From Candidatus Bathyarchaeum sp. (lineage in GTDB: Archaea > Thermoproteota > Bathyarchaeia > Bathyarchaeales > Bathyarchaeaceae), in contig PIXT01000166.1 in NCBI GenBank assembly GCA_003096235.1, forward strand, positions 1 to 29,579: a DNA stretch of 29,579 bases, written 5' to 3'. A program made the translations under genes and the position numbers. Below are positions 1 through 7,994 of the stretch, one piece after another; position 1 is the first letter of the stretch; every line of letters begins with the position of its first letter. Under the pieces are notes generated by a model. It was given only the letters and a program-made list of their open reading frames with translations, was not told where the DNA came from and did not search any database.

Positions 1-47
1 GCTTTCCAGTGTCGGAAGGTGTGAAATGATATTTTGAGTATTCGAGG

Positions 48-75
48 GTTTTGGAGTGTGTTTTAACTCCAAAAT
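48..75. repeat. 8-bp inverted repeat (hairpin)
   Basis: TTTTGGAG at 49-56 pairs perfectly with CTCCAAAA at 67-74 across a 10-base loop, and a G-T pair could extend it by one. It may be a transcript-end hairpin of a gene lying left of the window. No strong T tract follows on the plus strand, so function is uncertain. Confidence 0.35.
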
Positions 76-155
76 GGTTGTCGGAGTTTTCATCAAGCTA
101 TGAAGAAAAGACCAGAGAATCCATAAACAAATAGAAAAAACGAAAAGATTATTGT

Positions 156-311
156 TCACAAAAACGATTTTTTGGTTTTTTCTTCGATGAAATAGTATGC
201 GGTTTTTATTTGTTTCTCGTTTAGTTCAATAAATCTGGCTTGTTGTTGATGGTTTGTTAATTTTTGAATCTCTATGAGCCATGGATTAATATGAATACTA
301 CTTATCTGTGC
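156..311 (-). pseudogene. orphan coding-like remnant, no start codon
   Basis: The minus strand is open for 51 codons between a stop at 312-314 and a stop at 156-158. Its translation looks like real protein: it contains INPWLIEIQKL, then ARFIELNEKQIKTAYYF and a lysine-rich end, typical of an amphipathic helix. No ATG, GTG or TTG occurs in this open stretch, so it cannot be an intact conventional gene. I read it as the 3' end of a decayed or frameshifted gene. I do not recognise a family. An out-of-frame ATG inside it gives only a very short peptide. Confidence 0.3.
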
Positions 312-385
312 TCAATAGAAACTGTATTATGAGCCAATGCTAATTGGTAAAATCATACCTTGATTCTTATTTTCACTTCTCAAAG

Positions 386-394
386 GATATAAAC
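386..394 (+). promoter_or_regulatory. TATA box of the winged-helix gene
   Basis: GATATAAAC is centred about 390. With the usual archaeal spacing of about 26 bases, transcription would start near 416, leaving a leader of roughly 14 bases before the ATG at 430. Confidence 0.5.
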
Positions 395-429
395 TATTCA
401 CGCCTATACTGGAACTTGGTTAACAGACT

Positions 430-756
430 ATGAGACGCTCAAAATTGGAAATCCACATCGCTATTCTTCGGGCTCTGGCTTATCATGGAAAACTAAAGCC
501 GACCCATATTACGTATAAAGCTAACGTAAACTGTAGTGCCCTAAAAGAGTGCCTAGATTTTCTAATGGACCGCAATCTAATCAAAGAACAATCAATTAAC
601 AAAAAAAGGCAAACCCGAAAAGTCTACGCCATCACAGACTTGGGCTTAACTGCACTGCGAAACGTCAAAGAAATAAACAATGCACTTCACGTATTCGACG
701 AACTAGAAGTATCAAGACCTGAATTGCAATTTGAAAACCCGCGCATTCCATTCTAA
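430..756 (+). CDS. small winged-helix DNA-binding protein
   Basis: This 108-residue protein looks like a stand-alone winged-helix transcription factor of the kind abundant in TACK archaea (HTH_45/PadR-like). Residues about 5-70 hold the helix-turn-helix: an N-terminal helix (IHIAILRAL), a recognition region (YKANVNCSALKECLDFLMDRNLI), then a basic wing (INKKRQTRKVYAITDLG). The tail (75-108) is a short helix likely used for dimerisation. It is monocistronic, with its own TATA box at 386-394 and a possible hairpin terminator at 805-824. Its target is unknown; self-regulation is common for such proteins but nothing here proves it. Confidence 0.75.
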   Translation: MRRSKLEIHIAILRALAYHGKLKPTHITYKANVNCSALKECLDFLMDRNLIKEQSINKKRQTRKVYAITDLGLTALRNVKEINNALHVFDELEVSRPELQFENPRIPF

Positions 757-804
757 TTACGCATCAGATTTACAGTTTAAATCCGATGTACATCTAGCTT
801 TGCT

Positions 805-824
805 GCCCCTGTTTTTGTCGGGGC
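805..824 (+). terminator. weak hairpin after the winged-helix gene
   Basis: GCCCC (805-809) pairs with GGGGC (820-824) around a T-rich loop about 50 bases after the 430-756 gene. The stem is only 5 bp, so the terminator call is tentative. Confidence 0.25.
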
Positions 825-868
825 TAAACTTTTCCCTAAAACCTAGAAACCGCTTTTTCTGCCAATCA

Positions 869-1072
869 TTATTGGATGTAATATTTGCGGTCGTCTGTCT
901 TCTTTATTCTGCCAAGAAATGATCCCGCAAAATAGTCTAACCACATTTGCTCTTGATAATCTAAATCTGCTTCTACAATTGTCACAGCCTTGTCCCTTGA
1001 AACAGCCCCGGCTTTCCGGAATTTGCTTAGAATTTTGTAATGCATTTTGAATTGAAATCCAGAGAGGGACAA
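869..1072 (-). CDS. small conserved-looking protein, unknown function
   Basis: A 67-residue reading frame from TTG 1072, or 58 residues from the ATG at 1045. The core (FRKAGAVSRDKAVTIVEADL, then LDYFAGSFLGRIKKTDDRKYYIQ) has the shape of the short proteins seen in Bathyarchaeia, in which a K/R-A-G-A segment precedes a final basic strand ending in YY. That suggests a mini winged-helix or a fragment of one. The start is doubtful: the best Shine-Dalgarno-like stretch (AAGAAGG) leads to an ATG at 1077 that is in another frame and closes after 16 codons. A one-base slip in the N-terminus is therefore possible. Confidence 0.45.
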   Translation of the reverse strand: MSLSGFQFKMHYKILSKFRKAGAVSRDKAVTIVEADLDYQEQMWLDYFAGSFLGRIKKTDDRKYYIQ

Positions 1073-1171
1073 TTCATGACCTTCTTGTTTTGTTCATTTT
1101 TTAGTAGAATAAAAAGAGAATACGCAAACCACTGTGTATGCCTTTTAACAGTTCTCTTTGTTGAACTTCCA

Positions 1172-1209
1172 CTAGTATAAAGTATACGTCTTGCTGCTAT
1201 TTATACTAG
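1172..1209. repeat. 10-bp perfect inverted repeat
   Basis: CTAGTATAAA (1172-1181) and TTTATACTAG (1200-1209) are exact reverse complements with an 18-base spacer. Each arm also contains a TATA-like TATAAA/TTTATA, so the pair could be two face-to-face promoters, an operator, or an RNA stem. Confidence 0.5.
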
Positions 1210-1222
1210 GCTATAATTTGTT

Positions 1223-1256
1223 CCTGTTGTCAGAAAGTTTTACAACAGGTTTATTT
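1223..1256 (+). terminator. 8-bp hairpin followed by T-rich run
   Basis: CCTGTTGT (1223-1230) pairs perfectly with ACAACAGG (1242-1249) around an 11-base loop, and TTTATTT follows directly. This looks like a terminator for plus-strand transcription, although no protein gene ends just before it. Confidence 0.35.
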
Positions 1257-1333
1257 CATGAACAATATTTATAGACTATATGGTGCCCAAAAAGATAGAA
1301 TTAATTCATTCTTGTTGATTGACCTGTATCTGT

Positions 1334-1531
1334 TCACTCGATTTCTTCGTTCCACTTCTCTACCGTGAGTTTGTTTTCTCCTATCGAGAAGCTGATTTTC
1401 ACTGGAACTGCAGAACTCGTTTGGAATGGGAACATGCTGTCTTCAGCCAAGTCTACAGGTACATAAATTAAATATTTGTCATCTTTTCTTTTGAAGAGCC
1501 GACCCTTTGCTTTGTTAACCGTGGTTGCCAC
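1334..1531 (-). CDS. short protein with AbrB-like feel, unknown function
   Basis: The frame can be read from 1582, but a TATA box (1564-1571) lies inside that extension. The GTG at 1531, about 10 bases after the predicted transcription start, is therefore the likelier beginning, giving 65 residues. The protein has a basic strand (KGRLFKRKDDKYLIYVP), the segment VDLAEDSMFPF, then KISFSIGENKLTVEKW. The alternation of strands and 'YLIYVPVDLAED' resembles small SpoVT/AbrB-type DNA-binding antitoxin domains and short bathyarchaeal hypothetical proteins. I do not assign a function. It lies alone, 163 bases from the DedA gene end. Confidence 0.6.
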   Translation of the reverse strand: MATTVNKAKGRLFKRKDDKYLIYVPVDLAEDSMFPFQTSSAVPVKISFSIGENKLTVEKWNEEIE

Positions 1532-1563
1532 CAGCCAAGAAGAATTGTGAAAGCACATACATC

Positions 1564-1571
1564 TATTTAAA
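1564..1571 (-). promoter_or_regulatory. TATA box inside the over-long reading frame
   Basis: TTTAAATA on the minus strand, centred at about 1567. It predicts transcription from about 1541, which decides the GTG 1531 start of the short gene downstream. Confidence 0.5.
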
Positions 1572-1745
1572 TTTTGTTCCAAATTGTAACATAATTAAGA
1601 TATGGCGTCAAGTTTTTAACGTTAATGCAGATTAAACTGCCACATCGCAAAAATATAACCATATTTTTCGGCTCAGTTTTTCACTAATCTACAGAATGCA
1701 ACGCTATGTATAACAAAAAAAGTATGTTATCCCAAGTCTCCAAGT

Positions 1746-2387
1746 TTAATCAGCATCTTTTGCTTTCATACGCCTCTCAAAAAGTTTCTCCCAATCAATC
1801 TTAATCATCGCAACAATAATAACAACCAGCAGAATCGATGTGATAGCTGCTCCCAGCAACCCTGACCCTCCAAATAGGTTCAAAATTAATTCAATTGACT
1901 GCTGACCGCTGTACGCTAAAACAAAAGTCATCAACATTTTACCGAAAAGTGCTGGTATGAAAGCTTTCCAAAACGGGTAACGCATTACGCCCAATGGAAT
2001 GAACAGCAGGTCATCTGGTAGGGGCGTTAATGCAAAGAGAAAGATTGCAGCAGGTCCGTACCTGTCAAAAACTTTCACCATGTAATCCATCTTTTTGCGT
2101 CTTTCCTCGCTTACTACTGCTCTTCCGTAATATCCCAGCGCGTATCCAGAGAATTCGCCGAAGGCAGCGCCTAGTCCGCCACTGACTGCAACAAAAAGGG
2201 GATCTAAAGTACTTCCTAGAAAAAAGATCACAATTGTGTATGGTATTGGAAATATGACCGACACAGAGCCGATGAAGCTTATAATGAAGACTCCAAGATA
2301 ACCAAACTGATTCACAAATTGCTCTGCGAGATTCATAATCCATTCTTCAAGCAAACAGCCACTCTCTCCAACATGGTTATCTGGCAT
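1746..2387 (-). CDS. DedA/VTT-domain membrane protein (YqaA-like)
   Basis: A 213-residue integral membrane protein of the DedA/VTT family, thought to act in lipid scrambling or transport and envelope homeostasis. Hydrophobic segments lie at about 28-48, 50-72, 112-133, 143-162 and 177-197. Family marks are the reentrant-loop glycines and acidic residue in GAAFGEFSGYALGYYGR (74-90) and the LTPLPDD segment (120-126) followed by a basic, short cytoplasmic tail. An internal ATG (2336; MNLAEQF) is a plausible alternative start because residues 1-17 are not hydrophobic. The next gene upstream (CaCA exchanger) is 114 bases away on the same strand. The transported substrate cannot be told from sequence. 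Confidence 0.85.
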   Translation of the reverse strand: MPDNHVGESGCLLEEWIMNLAEQFVNQFGYLGVFIISFIGSVSVIFPIPYTIVIFFLGSTLDPLFVAVSGGLGAAFGEFSGYALGYYGRAVVSEERRKKMDYMVKVFDRYGPAAIFLFALTPLPDDLLFIPLGVMRYPFWKAFIPALFGKMLMTFVLAYSGQQSIELILNLFGGSGLLGAAITSILLVVIIVAMIKIDWEKLFERRMKAKDAD

Positions 2388-2501
2388 TCATGTTATCAAA
2401 TGATGTTTTAACTTTTTTCGGAAAACACGCCGAAAAATAAAGACCTTATGCTGAAAACAAGTTCTGCGAAATTAGCGAATCAGCTTTCGCCCTTTTTGTT
2501 C

Positions 2502-3452
2502 TTATATTATGGTGTAAGATGTTTGGAAAACGAATGCTACAAATGCTGTAGCTAACATCATGACGCCCCATGCTCTGTTGACGTTGTGACCTAACTTGTT
2601 CATTGCAAACAGCATGAATGTTGCGATAACCATGAATGGTGCAGTATACAAAATTTCAGATAATGAGACCGTGAATGATGATGTCAGTGCAACAGTTCCA
2701 AAAACAAGCGTAAGCGTTAACATGTTATCACCTATCACGTTGCCAATCGTTATGTCTTGTTCGCCCGCAAGAGTTGCAGCCACAGAAACTGCTACTTCTG
2801 GAACAACACATCCAAGGGCTACTATTGTGAGTCCTACATAGAACTGGTCTAATCCAAAAATTGTGGATATGTTAAGGGCGCTGTATACTAACAGAAATGT
2901 GCTAACAACTAGAGCGCCGCCGCCCAATAGTATGTCCTTTGCTATCATTTTTCCGCTGGGTTTAGGTCCTGTGCATTCCTCGGGGGCGCTGCATGTTCCA
3001 TGGCGTATAGAATAATAGATGAAAAGGGGGTAGAACGAAACAAAAATTGCGCCCATCCACCAAGTTACTGTGTGAGTTATTGCTAGTGTTGCAATCAGCA
3101 AGATGCTTAAACCCATCATGAAAATGCATTCTTTGCTAATGGAAGAGTTCTTTATCTTAAGTCCCCCGCCTACTATGCCGCAGATTCCTATGATGAGTGG
3201 AATATTGTATATGTTAGAGCCGATGATGTTTCCCAACGCTAAGTGCGATGACCCTAAACCGACCGCAAACAGGGAACTCAACAGTTCGGGTAAAGCTGTC
3301 ACAAAAGCAACAAACACTGTTCCCACAACTACTCTGCTTATGTTCAAGCAAGAAGATAGCCCAGAAGCACCTCTAACAACTCTCTTGGAGCCCCAGTAGA
3401 GTATCAATAGGCTCACCGCCAATGCGACGATGCTTAAGACTAAAGTTTCCAC
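2502..3452 (-). CDS. sodium/calcium exchanger family protein (CaCA, YrbG type)
   Basis: A 316-residue cation/calcium exchanger with about ten membrane segments in two inverted halves. Alpha-repeat 1 (about 44-85) keeps the ion-coordinating signature: TALPELLSS followed by GNIIGSNIYN. Alpha-repeat 2 is less canonical: VPEVAVSVAA and GNVIGDNMLT, where D replaces the usual S and T the final N. The usual role is export of Ca2+ in exchange for Na+ or H+; the altered second repeat makes the exact ion uncertain. The GTG start has a GGTGG stretch 9 bases upstream and a TATA box at 3494-3501. It is divergent from the AOR gene. Confidence 0.88.
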   Translation of the reverse strand: METLVLSIVALAVSLLILYWGSKRVVRGASGLSSCLNISRVVVGTVFVAFVTALPELLSSLFAVGLGSSHLALGNIIGSNIYNIPLIIGICGIVGGGLKIKNSSISKECIFMMGLSILLIATLAITHTVTWWMGAIFVSFYPLFIYYSIRHGTCSAPEECTGPKPSGKMIAKDILLGGGALVVSTFLLVYSALNISTIFGLDQFYVGLTIVALGCVVPEVAVSVAATLAGEQDITIGNVIGDNMLTLTLVFGTVALTSSFTVSLSEILYTAPFMVIATFMLFAMNKLGHNVNRAWGVMMLATAFVAFVFQTSYTII

Positions 3453-3493
3453 GAATATTCCACCGTAGTTCTCATAGCAACTTCAAGGCGCCG

Positions 3494-3501
3494 ATATAAA
3501 C
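3494..3501 (-). promoter_or_regulatory. TATA box of the CaCA exchanger
   Basis: GTTTATAT on the minus strand, centred at about 3497, predicts a start of transcription near 3471, some 20 bases before the GTG at 3452. This 152-base gap is a divergent promoter region shared with AOR. Confidence 0.45.
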
Positions 3502-3604
3502 ATATCTAAAAGATGACAACTGAAGATACAACCACAAACACCGATTTTTTGCCAAAATGTAAGAATTTAATAGGCTTGCCGAGAAAACCAAATACAGATG
3601 CACA

Positions 3605-5473
3605 ATGGAACACACTTTTACAGGCAAAATCTTACGCGTGAACCTAACCAAAGAAAAAACATCTATTGAGCCCCTAAAAGAAACCTTTTACCGCCGCCAT
3701 TTTGGGGGCAGAGGACTAATCTCATATATTTTGCTCAACGAACTAAAACCAAAAACAGACCCTCTTGGCTCCGAAAACAAGCTAATTTTCGCCTGTGGAC
3801 CTGTAACTGGTGCACCCTTTAGTGGAAGTGGACGCAACAGTGTAGGCGCCAAATCTCCCCTCACACAAGCATACGGAGAAGCCGAAGCAGGAGGATACTG
3901 GGGAGCAGAACTAAAACAGGCAGGATTCGACGCCATCATTGTTGAAGGCAAAGCTTCCAGTCCCGTATATTTGTGGATTAATGACCAGAAAATAGAGCTT
4001 AGAGACGCTTCCAGCATTTGGGGACTTGAAATCAAAAAATCTCAAGAAACAATTCGAAACGAATTAGACAACAAAACAGTGAAAGTAGCTCAGATTGGTC
4101 CAGGCGGAGAAAAACAGGTACGATACGCATGTATTATCAACGACATGAAACACGCGGCTGGTCGAGGCGGAATGGGCGCCGTTATGGGCTCAAAAAACCT
4201 CAAAGCAATTGCAGTTAAAGGAACCACAAAGGTTCTGGTCAGTAAACCAAAACGGCTAGCAAAACTTGCCCAGTGGATGGCCCAGAATGTGGGCAGTGTT
4301 GCTCGTGTTTTGCACACTTATGGGACAGGTGTCGAAATGGATGTTGGTGAAGAGGTTGGTAACCTTCCAATTCGCAACTTCAGGGACGGCGATTTCCCAG
4401 AAGTGGACTCTATTTCGGCTGAGGCAGTGAAAAAGTCTGTTGGTGTTGGTATGGGAAGCTGTTTTGCTTGTGCTGTTGCATGCAAAAAAGAGGTCAAAGT
4501 AACTAAACCTTGGAATGTGGACCCCGAGTATGGCGGACCTGAATATGAAACTTTAGCCTCTTTTGGTTCCAACTGCGGAGTATCTGACCTCAAGGCAATC
4601 TGCAAAGCAAACGAATTGTGCCAAAGATACTCTATAGACACGATAAGCACAGGAACTACAATCAGTTTTGCCATGGAATGCTTCGAGCATGGCTTACTAA
4701 CAAAAGAGGAAACAGGCGGCATGGACCTGAGTTTCGGAAACGCTGAATCTATGCTTAAACTGGTTGAATTGATTGGCGAAAAACAGGGCTTAGGCGCATT
4801 GTTGGCTGAGGGCACAAAGCGTGCTGCACAAAAAATAGGAAAAGGCGCTGAAGAGTTTGCGGTTCACGTTAAAGGACAGGAAGTTCCGATGCATGACCCC
4901 CGCCTAAAGAGGGGTGAAGCTCTAGGATATGCGGTGTCTCCGACAGGTGCAGATCATGTTCACAACATCCATGACACTTTCCTTTATCCTCAGCTGCCAA
5001 AAAGCTACAATAGTCTAGGCATCCTAGAAGCGGTGCCTGTTGAAGATTTTGGACCCAAAAAAGTGCGGCTATACAAGTATGTTGGACAATGGCGTACACT
5101 TAACAACTTTCTTGTAACTTGCCTGTTTACGCCGTGGAGTGTTGTGCAAAAGGTTGAGATTGTGCGTTCGGTTACTGGATGGAACACCACAGCCTTTGAG
5201 TTGATGAAAGTTGTGGAACGGGGAAACACACTTGCAAGAATTTTCAACCTCAGGGAAGGCTTCACAGAAAAGGACGATTGGCTTCCTCCCAGATTCTTCA
5301 AACCTAGAACGACTGGTGCACTAAGTGATACAGCAGTTAACCCCGAAGAATTGCAGAACGCAAAGCTTCTTTACTATGACATGATGGGCTGGACTGAACA
5401 TGGGGTTCCTAAACAGAGTGCATTAGACGAATTAGACGTCAGTTGGGCTGCAAACAAAATCCCTGTACAATAG
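3605..5473 (+). CDS. aor: tungsten aldehyde:ferredoxin oxidoreductase
   Basis: A 622-residue member of the AOR family, cytoplasmic enzymes that oxidise aldehydes to carboxylic acids with a tungstopterin cofactor and one [4Fe-4S] cluster, passing electrons to ferredoxin. The N-terminal AOR domain (1-205) has the hallmark FGGRGL, CGPVTGAPFSGSGRNSVG and AGRGGMGAVMGSKNLKA segments. The cluster ligands are C286, C289 and C293 (CFACAVAC) and C506 (VTCLF). The pterin-binding segment is DPRLKRGEALGYAVSPTGADHVH, written here in parts: DPRLKRGEALGY then PTGADH. Length matches the family (about 605-625). The substrate aldehyde cannot be read from sequence; amino-acid-derived aldehydes are common. A weak TATA-like TTTAATAG lies at about 3566-3573. 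Confidence 0.92.
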   Translation: MEHTFTGKILRVNLTKEKTSIEPLKETFYRRHFGGRGLISYILLNELKPKTDPLGSENKLIFACGPVTGAPFSGSGRNSVGAKSPLTQAYGEAEAGGYWGAELKQAGFDAIIVEGKASSPVYLWINDQKIELRDASSIWGLEIKKSQETIRNELDNKTVKVAQIGPGGEKQVRYACIINDMKHAAGRGGMGAVMGSKNLKAIAVKGTTKVLVSKPKRLAKLAQWMAQNVGSVARVLHTYGTGVEMDVGEEVGNLPIRNFRDGDFPEVDSISAEAVKKSVGVGMGSCFACAVACKKEVKVTKPWNVDPEYGGPEYETLASFGSNCGVSDLKAICKANELCQRYSIDTISTGTTISFAMECFEHGLLTKEETGGMDLSFGNAESMLKLVELIGEKQGLGALLAEGTKRAAQKIGKGAEEFAVHVKGQEVPMHDPRLKRGEALGYAVSPTGADHVHNIHDTFLYPQLPKSYNSLGILEAVPVEDFGPKKVRLYKYVGQWRTLNNFLVTCLFTPWSVVQKVEIVRSVTGWNTTAFELMKVVERGNTLARIFNLREGFTEKDDWLPPRFFKPRTTGALSDTAVNPEELQNAKLLYYDMMGWTEHGVPKQSALDELDVSWAANKIPVQ

Positions 5474-5546
5474 CCTAATATCCTACAGTTTTTAATTAGA
5501 ATGTCAACCATATACAGCAACACGTTTGAAGGTGCAATGTTTGCCT

Positions 5547-6980
5547 GTGAAAAGACAAAAATGGAGCGCAGATTTTGGTGAGTGGTTCCGCGATGTGCTG
5601 ATAAACGCGGGAATAATGGATTACCGATATCCAATCAAGGGCTCCGGAGTTTGGATGCCCTACGGCTTTAAGATACGAAGAAATGTCCTCCAAATCATAC
5701 GCAATTTACTGGATAATACTGGACATGATGAGACCCTGTTCCCTCTATTGATTCCAGAAACTTCACTAGCCCAAGAGGCTGCCCACGTGAAGAGCTTTGA
5801 AGGTGAATGCTTCTGGGTAACACACGGCGGATACGACAAACTAAAAGTCAGGTATGCACTGCGTCCAACAAGCGAGACTGTTATAGCTCCGATGCTCAAG
5901 CTTTGGATTCGTTCTCACGCAGATTTGCCCCTGAAATTGTATCAGGTTGTAAACGTTTTCCGTCACGAAACAAAGGCAACCCGTCCCATCATAAGAATGC
6001 GCGAGGTAGCCACATTCAAGGAAGCCCACACCTGCCACTCAACAGGTGAAGAAGCAGAACAGCAGGTACAGCAGGCGGTTGGGCTCTACAAGCAGTTCTT
6101 TGATTCTCTTGGAGTTCCCTACGTTGTTTCTCGTAGACCAGAATGGGACAAGTTCGCCGGAGCCTTGTATACTATAGCTTTTGATTTGTTATGTCCCGAC
6201 GGCAGGGTTCTTCAGATTGGAACCGTGCATAATCTGGGGCAGAACTTTGCTAAAGCCTTCGGCATAACCTACGAGACTAAAGACGGAGCTCAGGAGCATA
6301 TTTGGACGACCAGTTACGGGATTTCTGGAAGAGGAATCGCAGCTGTTCTAATCTCCCACGGAGACGACAATGGCATTGTTTTACCTCCAGAAATTGCACC
6401 TACACAGGTGTCTGTTGTTCCTGTTCCATACAAAGGAAAAGAACAAGAAGTAAACCAAGCCTGCTCTGATGCTGCCGCCAAGTTGAAAGAGGCGGGTTAT
6501 CGTGTTGAGCTAGATTTACGTGCCGATTTAACGCCTGGAAACAAGTTCTATTACTGGGAGCTTCGTGGAGTTCCCGTTCGTGTTGAGATTGGTCCAAGAG
6601 ACTTAGCCAACGGGGTTGTGACCCTTGCTAGGCGGGATACTTTGAAGAAGCAAACATGGAAGATGGATGATGTTGTTTCGGGCGTGCAAAAGCTAGCAGA
6701 ACAGATATCATGTGACCTGAAGGCTAACGCTGAGGCATGGATGAAAAAACGAATCTACAGAGTCACCCGCTTAGGTGAAGCGAAAAGTTTGCTGAAACAC
6801 AAAGCAGGTATTGTTGAGGTTCCATGGTGCGGTAAGGACGAGTGCGGTCACAGCTTGGAAGAGCAGGTTGAGGCTCGGTTGCTGGGATTTCCTGAAGACA
6901 CCAAAGACAAAGTAGACGGAGCTTGTGTTGTTTGCGGAGAGCAGGCAGTAAATGTTGTAAGAGTTGCTTTGGCTTACTAG
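5547..6980 (+). CDS. proS: prolyl-tRNA synthetase, archaeal/eukaryotic type
   Basis: Charges tRNA-Pro with proline. The class II core is clear: motif 1 region (RYPIKGSGVWMPYGFKIRRN), the TSET loop in LRPTSETVIAP, motif 2 with FRHETKATRPIIRMRE, and motif 3 SYGISGRGIAAVLISHGDD. An anticodon-binding domain follows, then the family's C-terminal zinc-type domain with CGKDEC and CVVC, ending in a terminal tyrosine, which is typical. No bacterial insertion editing domain is present. The frame is open from TTG 5526, but homologues start at the segment matching GTG 5547 (VKRQKWSADF), and GAAGGTG at 5528-5534 could serve as its ribosome site. It follows AOR by about 70 bases with its own T/A-rich promoter-like stretch (5489-5497). 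Confidence 0.95.
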   Translation: MKRQKWSADFGEWFRDVLINAGIMDYRYPIKGSGVWMPYGFKIRRNVLQIIRNLLDNTGHDETLFPLLIPETSLAQEAAHVKSFEGECFWVTHGGYDKLKVRYALRPTSETVIAPMLKLWIRSHADLPLKLYQVVNVFRHETKATRPIIRMREVATFKEAHTCHSTGEEAEQQVQQAVGLYKQFFDSLGVPYVVSRRPEWDKFAGALYTIAFDLLCPDGRVLQIGTVHNLGQNFAKAFGITYETKDGAQEHIWTTSYGISGRGIAAVLISHGDDNGIVLPPEIAPTQVSVVPVPYKGKEQEVNQACSDAAAKLKEAGYRVELDLRADLTPGNKFYYWELRGVPVRVEIGPRDLANGVVTLARRDTLKKQTWKMDDVVSGVQKLAEQISCDLKANAEAWMKKRIYRVTRLGEAKSLLKHKAGIVEVPWCGKDECGHSLEEQVEARLLGFPEDTKDKVDGACVVCGEQAVNVVRVALAY

Positions 6981-7079
6981 CTTAACAAAAGCTGTTAAAC
7001 CACAATTGCTAAGAAAACAAGAGCCGTTAATGTTATTCCAGTATATTAAGATGGGAGAACAAGTCGTGGAAGAATAAAC

Positions 7080-7670
7080 ATGCTAACAAAACTTAAGCAA
7101 CAGGTCCAAACGTGGCTAACATCTACAGCCAAGATGTTTCATAACTTGGGTTTAACTCCAAATCATGTAAGCATCATGGGAATAATCTTTTCTATACTAG
7201 CCGCCATCACTTATTCACAATGGAAATTTAATCCAATTCTTTTGATACTGGCACCTGTTTTGATGCTTATCTCCGGCTTATTTGACGCCTTAGATGGAGT
7301 TATAGCTAGAATTTACGGAAAAGCAACAACCTTTGGAGGCTTCTTCGATTCTATGCTTGACCGATATGCTGACGCTCTTGTTCTCTGCGGAATCATAATC
7401 GGCGGACTAACAGAACTTCACTGGGGGCTTGCAGCGCTTATGGGTTCCATGCTCGTCAGTTATGCTCGGGCAAGAGCAGAAGCAGCAGGAGTAAAAATGG
7501 AATCCGTAGGCTTAGCTGAACGCGCAGAACGAATAGTAATCTTGGCAGCAGCAAGTTTCATCAGTTATGTCTGGATTGATGCTTTAAACTGGAGCATCCT
7601 AGTTCTTGCTGTTCTCACGAACTTGACGGTGGTTCAGCGTGCAATCTATTTTCGCAAAGCCGCACAATAA
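7080..7670 (+). CDS. CDP-alcohol phosphatidyltransferase, archaetidylinositol phosphate synthase-like
   Basis: A 196-residue membrane enzyme with about six hydrophobic segments. It carries the complete family signature: D69, D72, G73, A76, R77, G86, D90 and D94 fit DxxDG(x)2AR(x)8G(x)3D(x)3D, the metal-binding catalytic site that transfers a phospho-headgroup from a CDP-alcohol or to a CDP-lipid. In archaea the closest role is archaetidylinositol-phosphate synthase, which makes the ether-lipid headgroup from CDP-archaeol and inositol phosphate; other headgroups are possible. A TATA-like GTATATTAAG at 7041-7050 predicts a leader of about 9 bases. It stands alone, facing eS26 with a 24-base gap. 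Confidence 0.88.
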   Translation: MLTKLKQQVQTWLTSTAKMFHNLGLTPNHVSIMGIIFSILAAITYSQWKFNPILLILAPVLMLISGLFDALDGVIARIYGKATTFGGFFDSMLDRYADALVLCGIIIGGLTELHWGLAALMGSMLVSYARARAEAAGVKMESVGLAERAERIVILAAASFISYVWIDALNWSILVLAVLTNLTVVQRAIYFRKAAQ

Positions 7671-7694
7671 GATAAAAAGTAAAGATTGTTTTGT

Positions 7695-7994
7695 TTAGCG
7701 TCTTCCTCTTCTTGGAGGTGGACCTGATCTTCGCTCGCTTTTAGAGCGTACCTTTACTACGCCACGATGCACTGCACATGAAACACAGTAGTATCTTGTT
7801 TCGGTGCTGCTGGCGATGTATGTGCCTTTTTGGCGCAGTTCCTTGTAGAGGAGTGAGTCGACTAGTGAAATTCTTTTTGATACTCGTTTGGCTTTGTCGC
7901 GGGGTACTTGCTGACCACAACCTTGACATTGAACTAGGGATCCTTTTCCTTTGCTTCCTTTTGCTCTGCCTCTGGATTTTCTTTTGACTGGCAT
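7695..7994 (-). CDS. rps26e: 30S ribosomal protein eS26
   Basis: A 99-residue small-subunit protein that binds the 3' end region of 16S rRNA near the mRNA exit. Two zinc knuckles are visible, C23/C26 (CQGC) and C70/C73 (CVSC), with the diagnostic YYCVSCAVHRGVVKVRS after the second. The N-terminus (MPVKRKSRGRAKGSKGKG) and the proline/arginine-rich tail are typical. The ATG is preceded by GAGGA at 7 bases, and a TATA-like TTAATAA lies near 8025-8032. eS26 occurs in TACK and Asgard archaea and eukaryotes and is missing from most Euryarchaeota, so it is a lineage marker here. Confidence 0.93.
   Translation of the reverse strand: MPVKRKSRGRAKGSKGKGSLVQCQGCGQQVPRDKAKRVSKRISLVDSLLYKELRQKGTYIASSTETRYYCVSCAVHRGVVKVRSKSERRSGPPPRRGRR

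Larger units (their letters stand above)
1..429. other. AT-rich intergenic leader region
   Basis: No intact gene is visible before the winged-helix gene at 430. The stretch holds a perfect 8-bp inverted repeat (49-56 with 67-74), an open minus-strand coding-like remnant (156-311), and the promoter of the 430 gene near 386-394. The six reading frames entering from the left edge all close within about 40 bases on the plus strand, so no plus-strand gene enters from upstream. Confidence 0.5.

Noticed and set aside
731..922. 63-residue plus-strand frame after the winged-helix gene
   Set aside because: It overlaps the end of the winged-helix gene and the minus-strand gene at 869-1072, and its composition looks random.
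7051..7077. Eight-codon ATG frame just before the CDP-alcohol phosphatidyltransferase
   Set aside because: The nearby TATA-like element (7041-7050) puts transcription start near 7071, inside it, so it is probably not translated.
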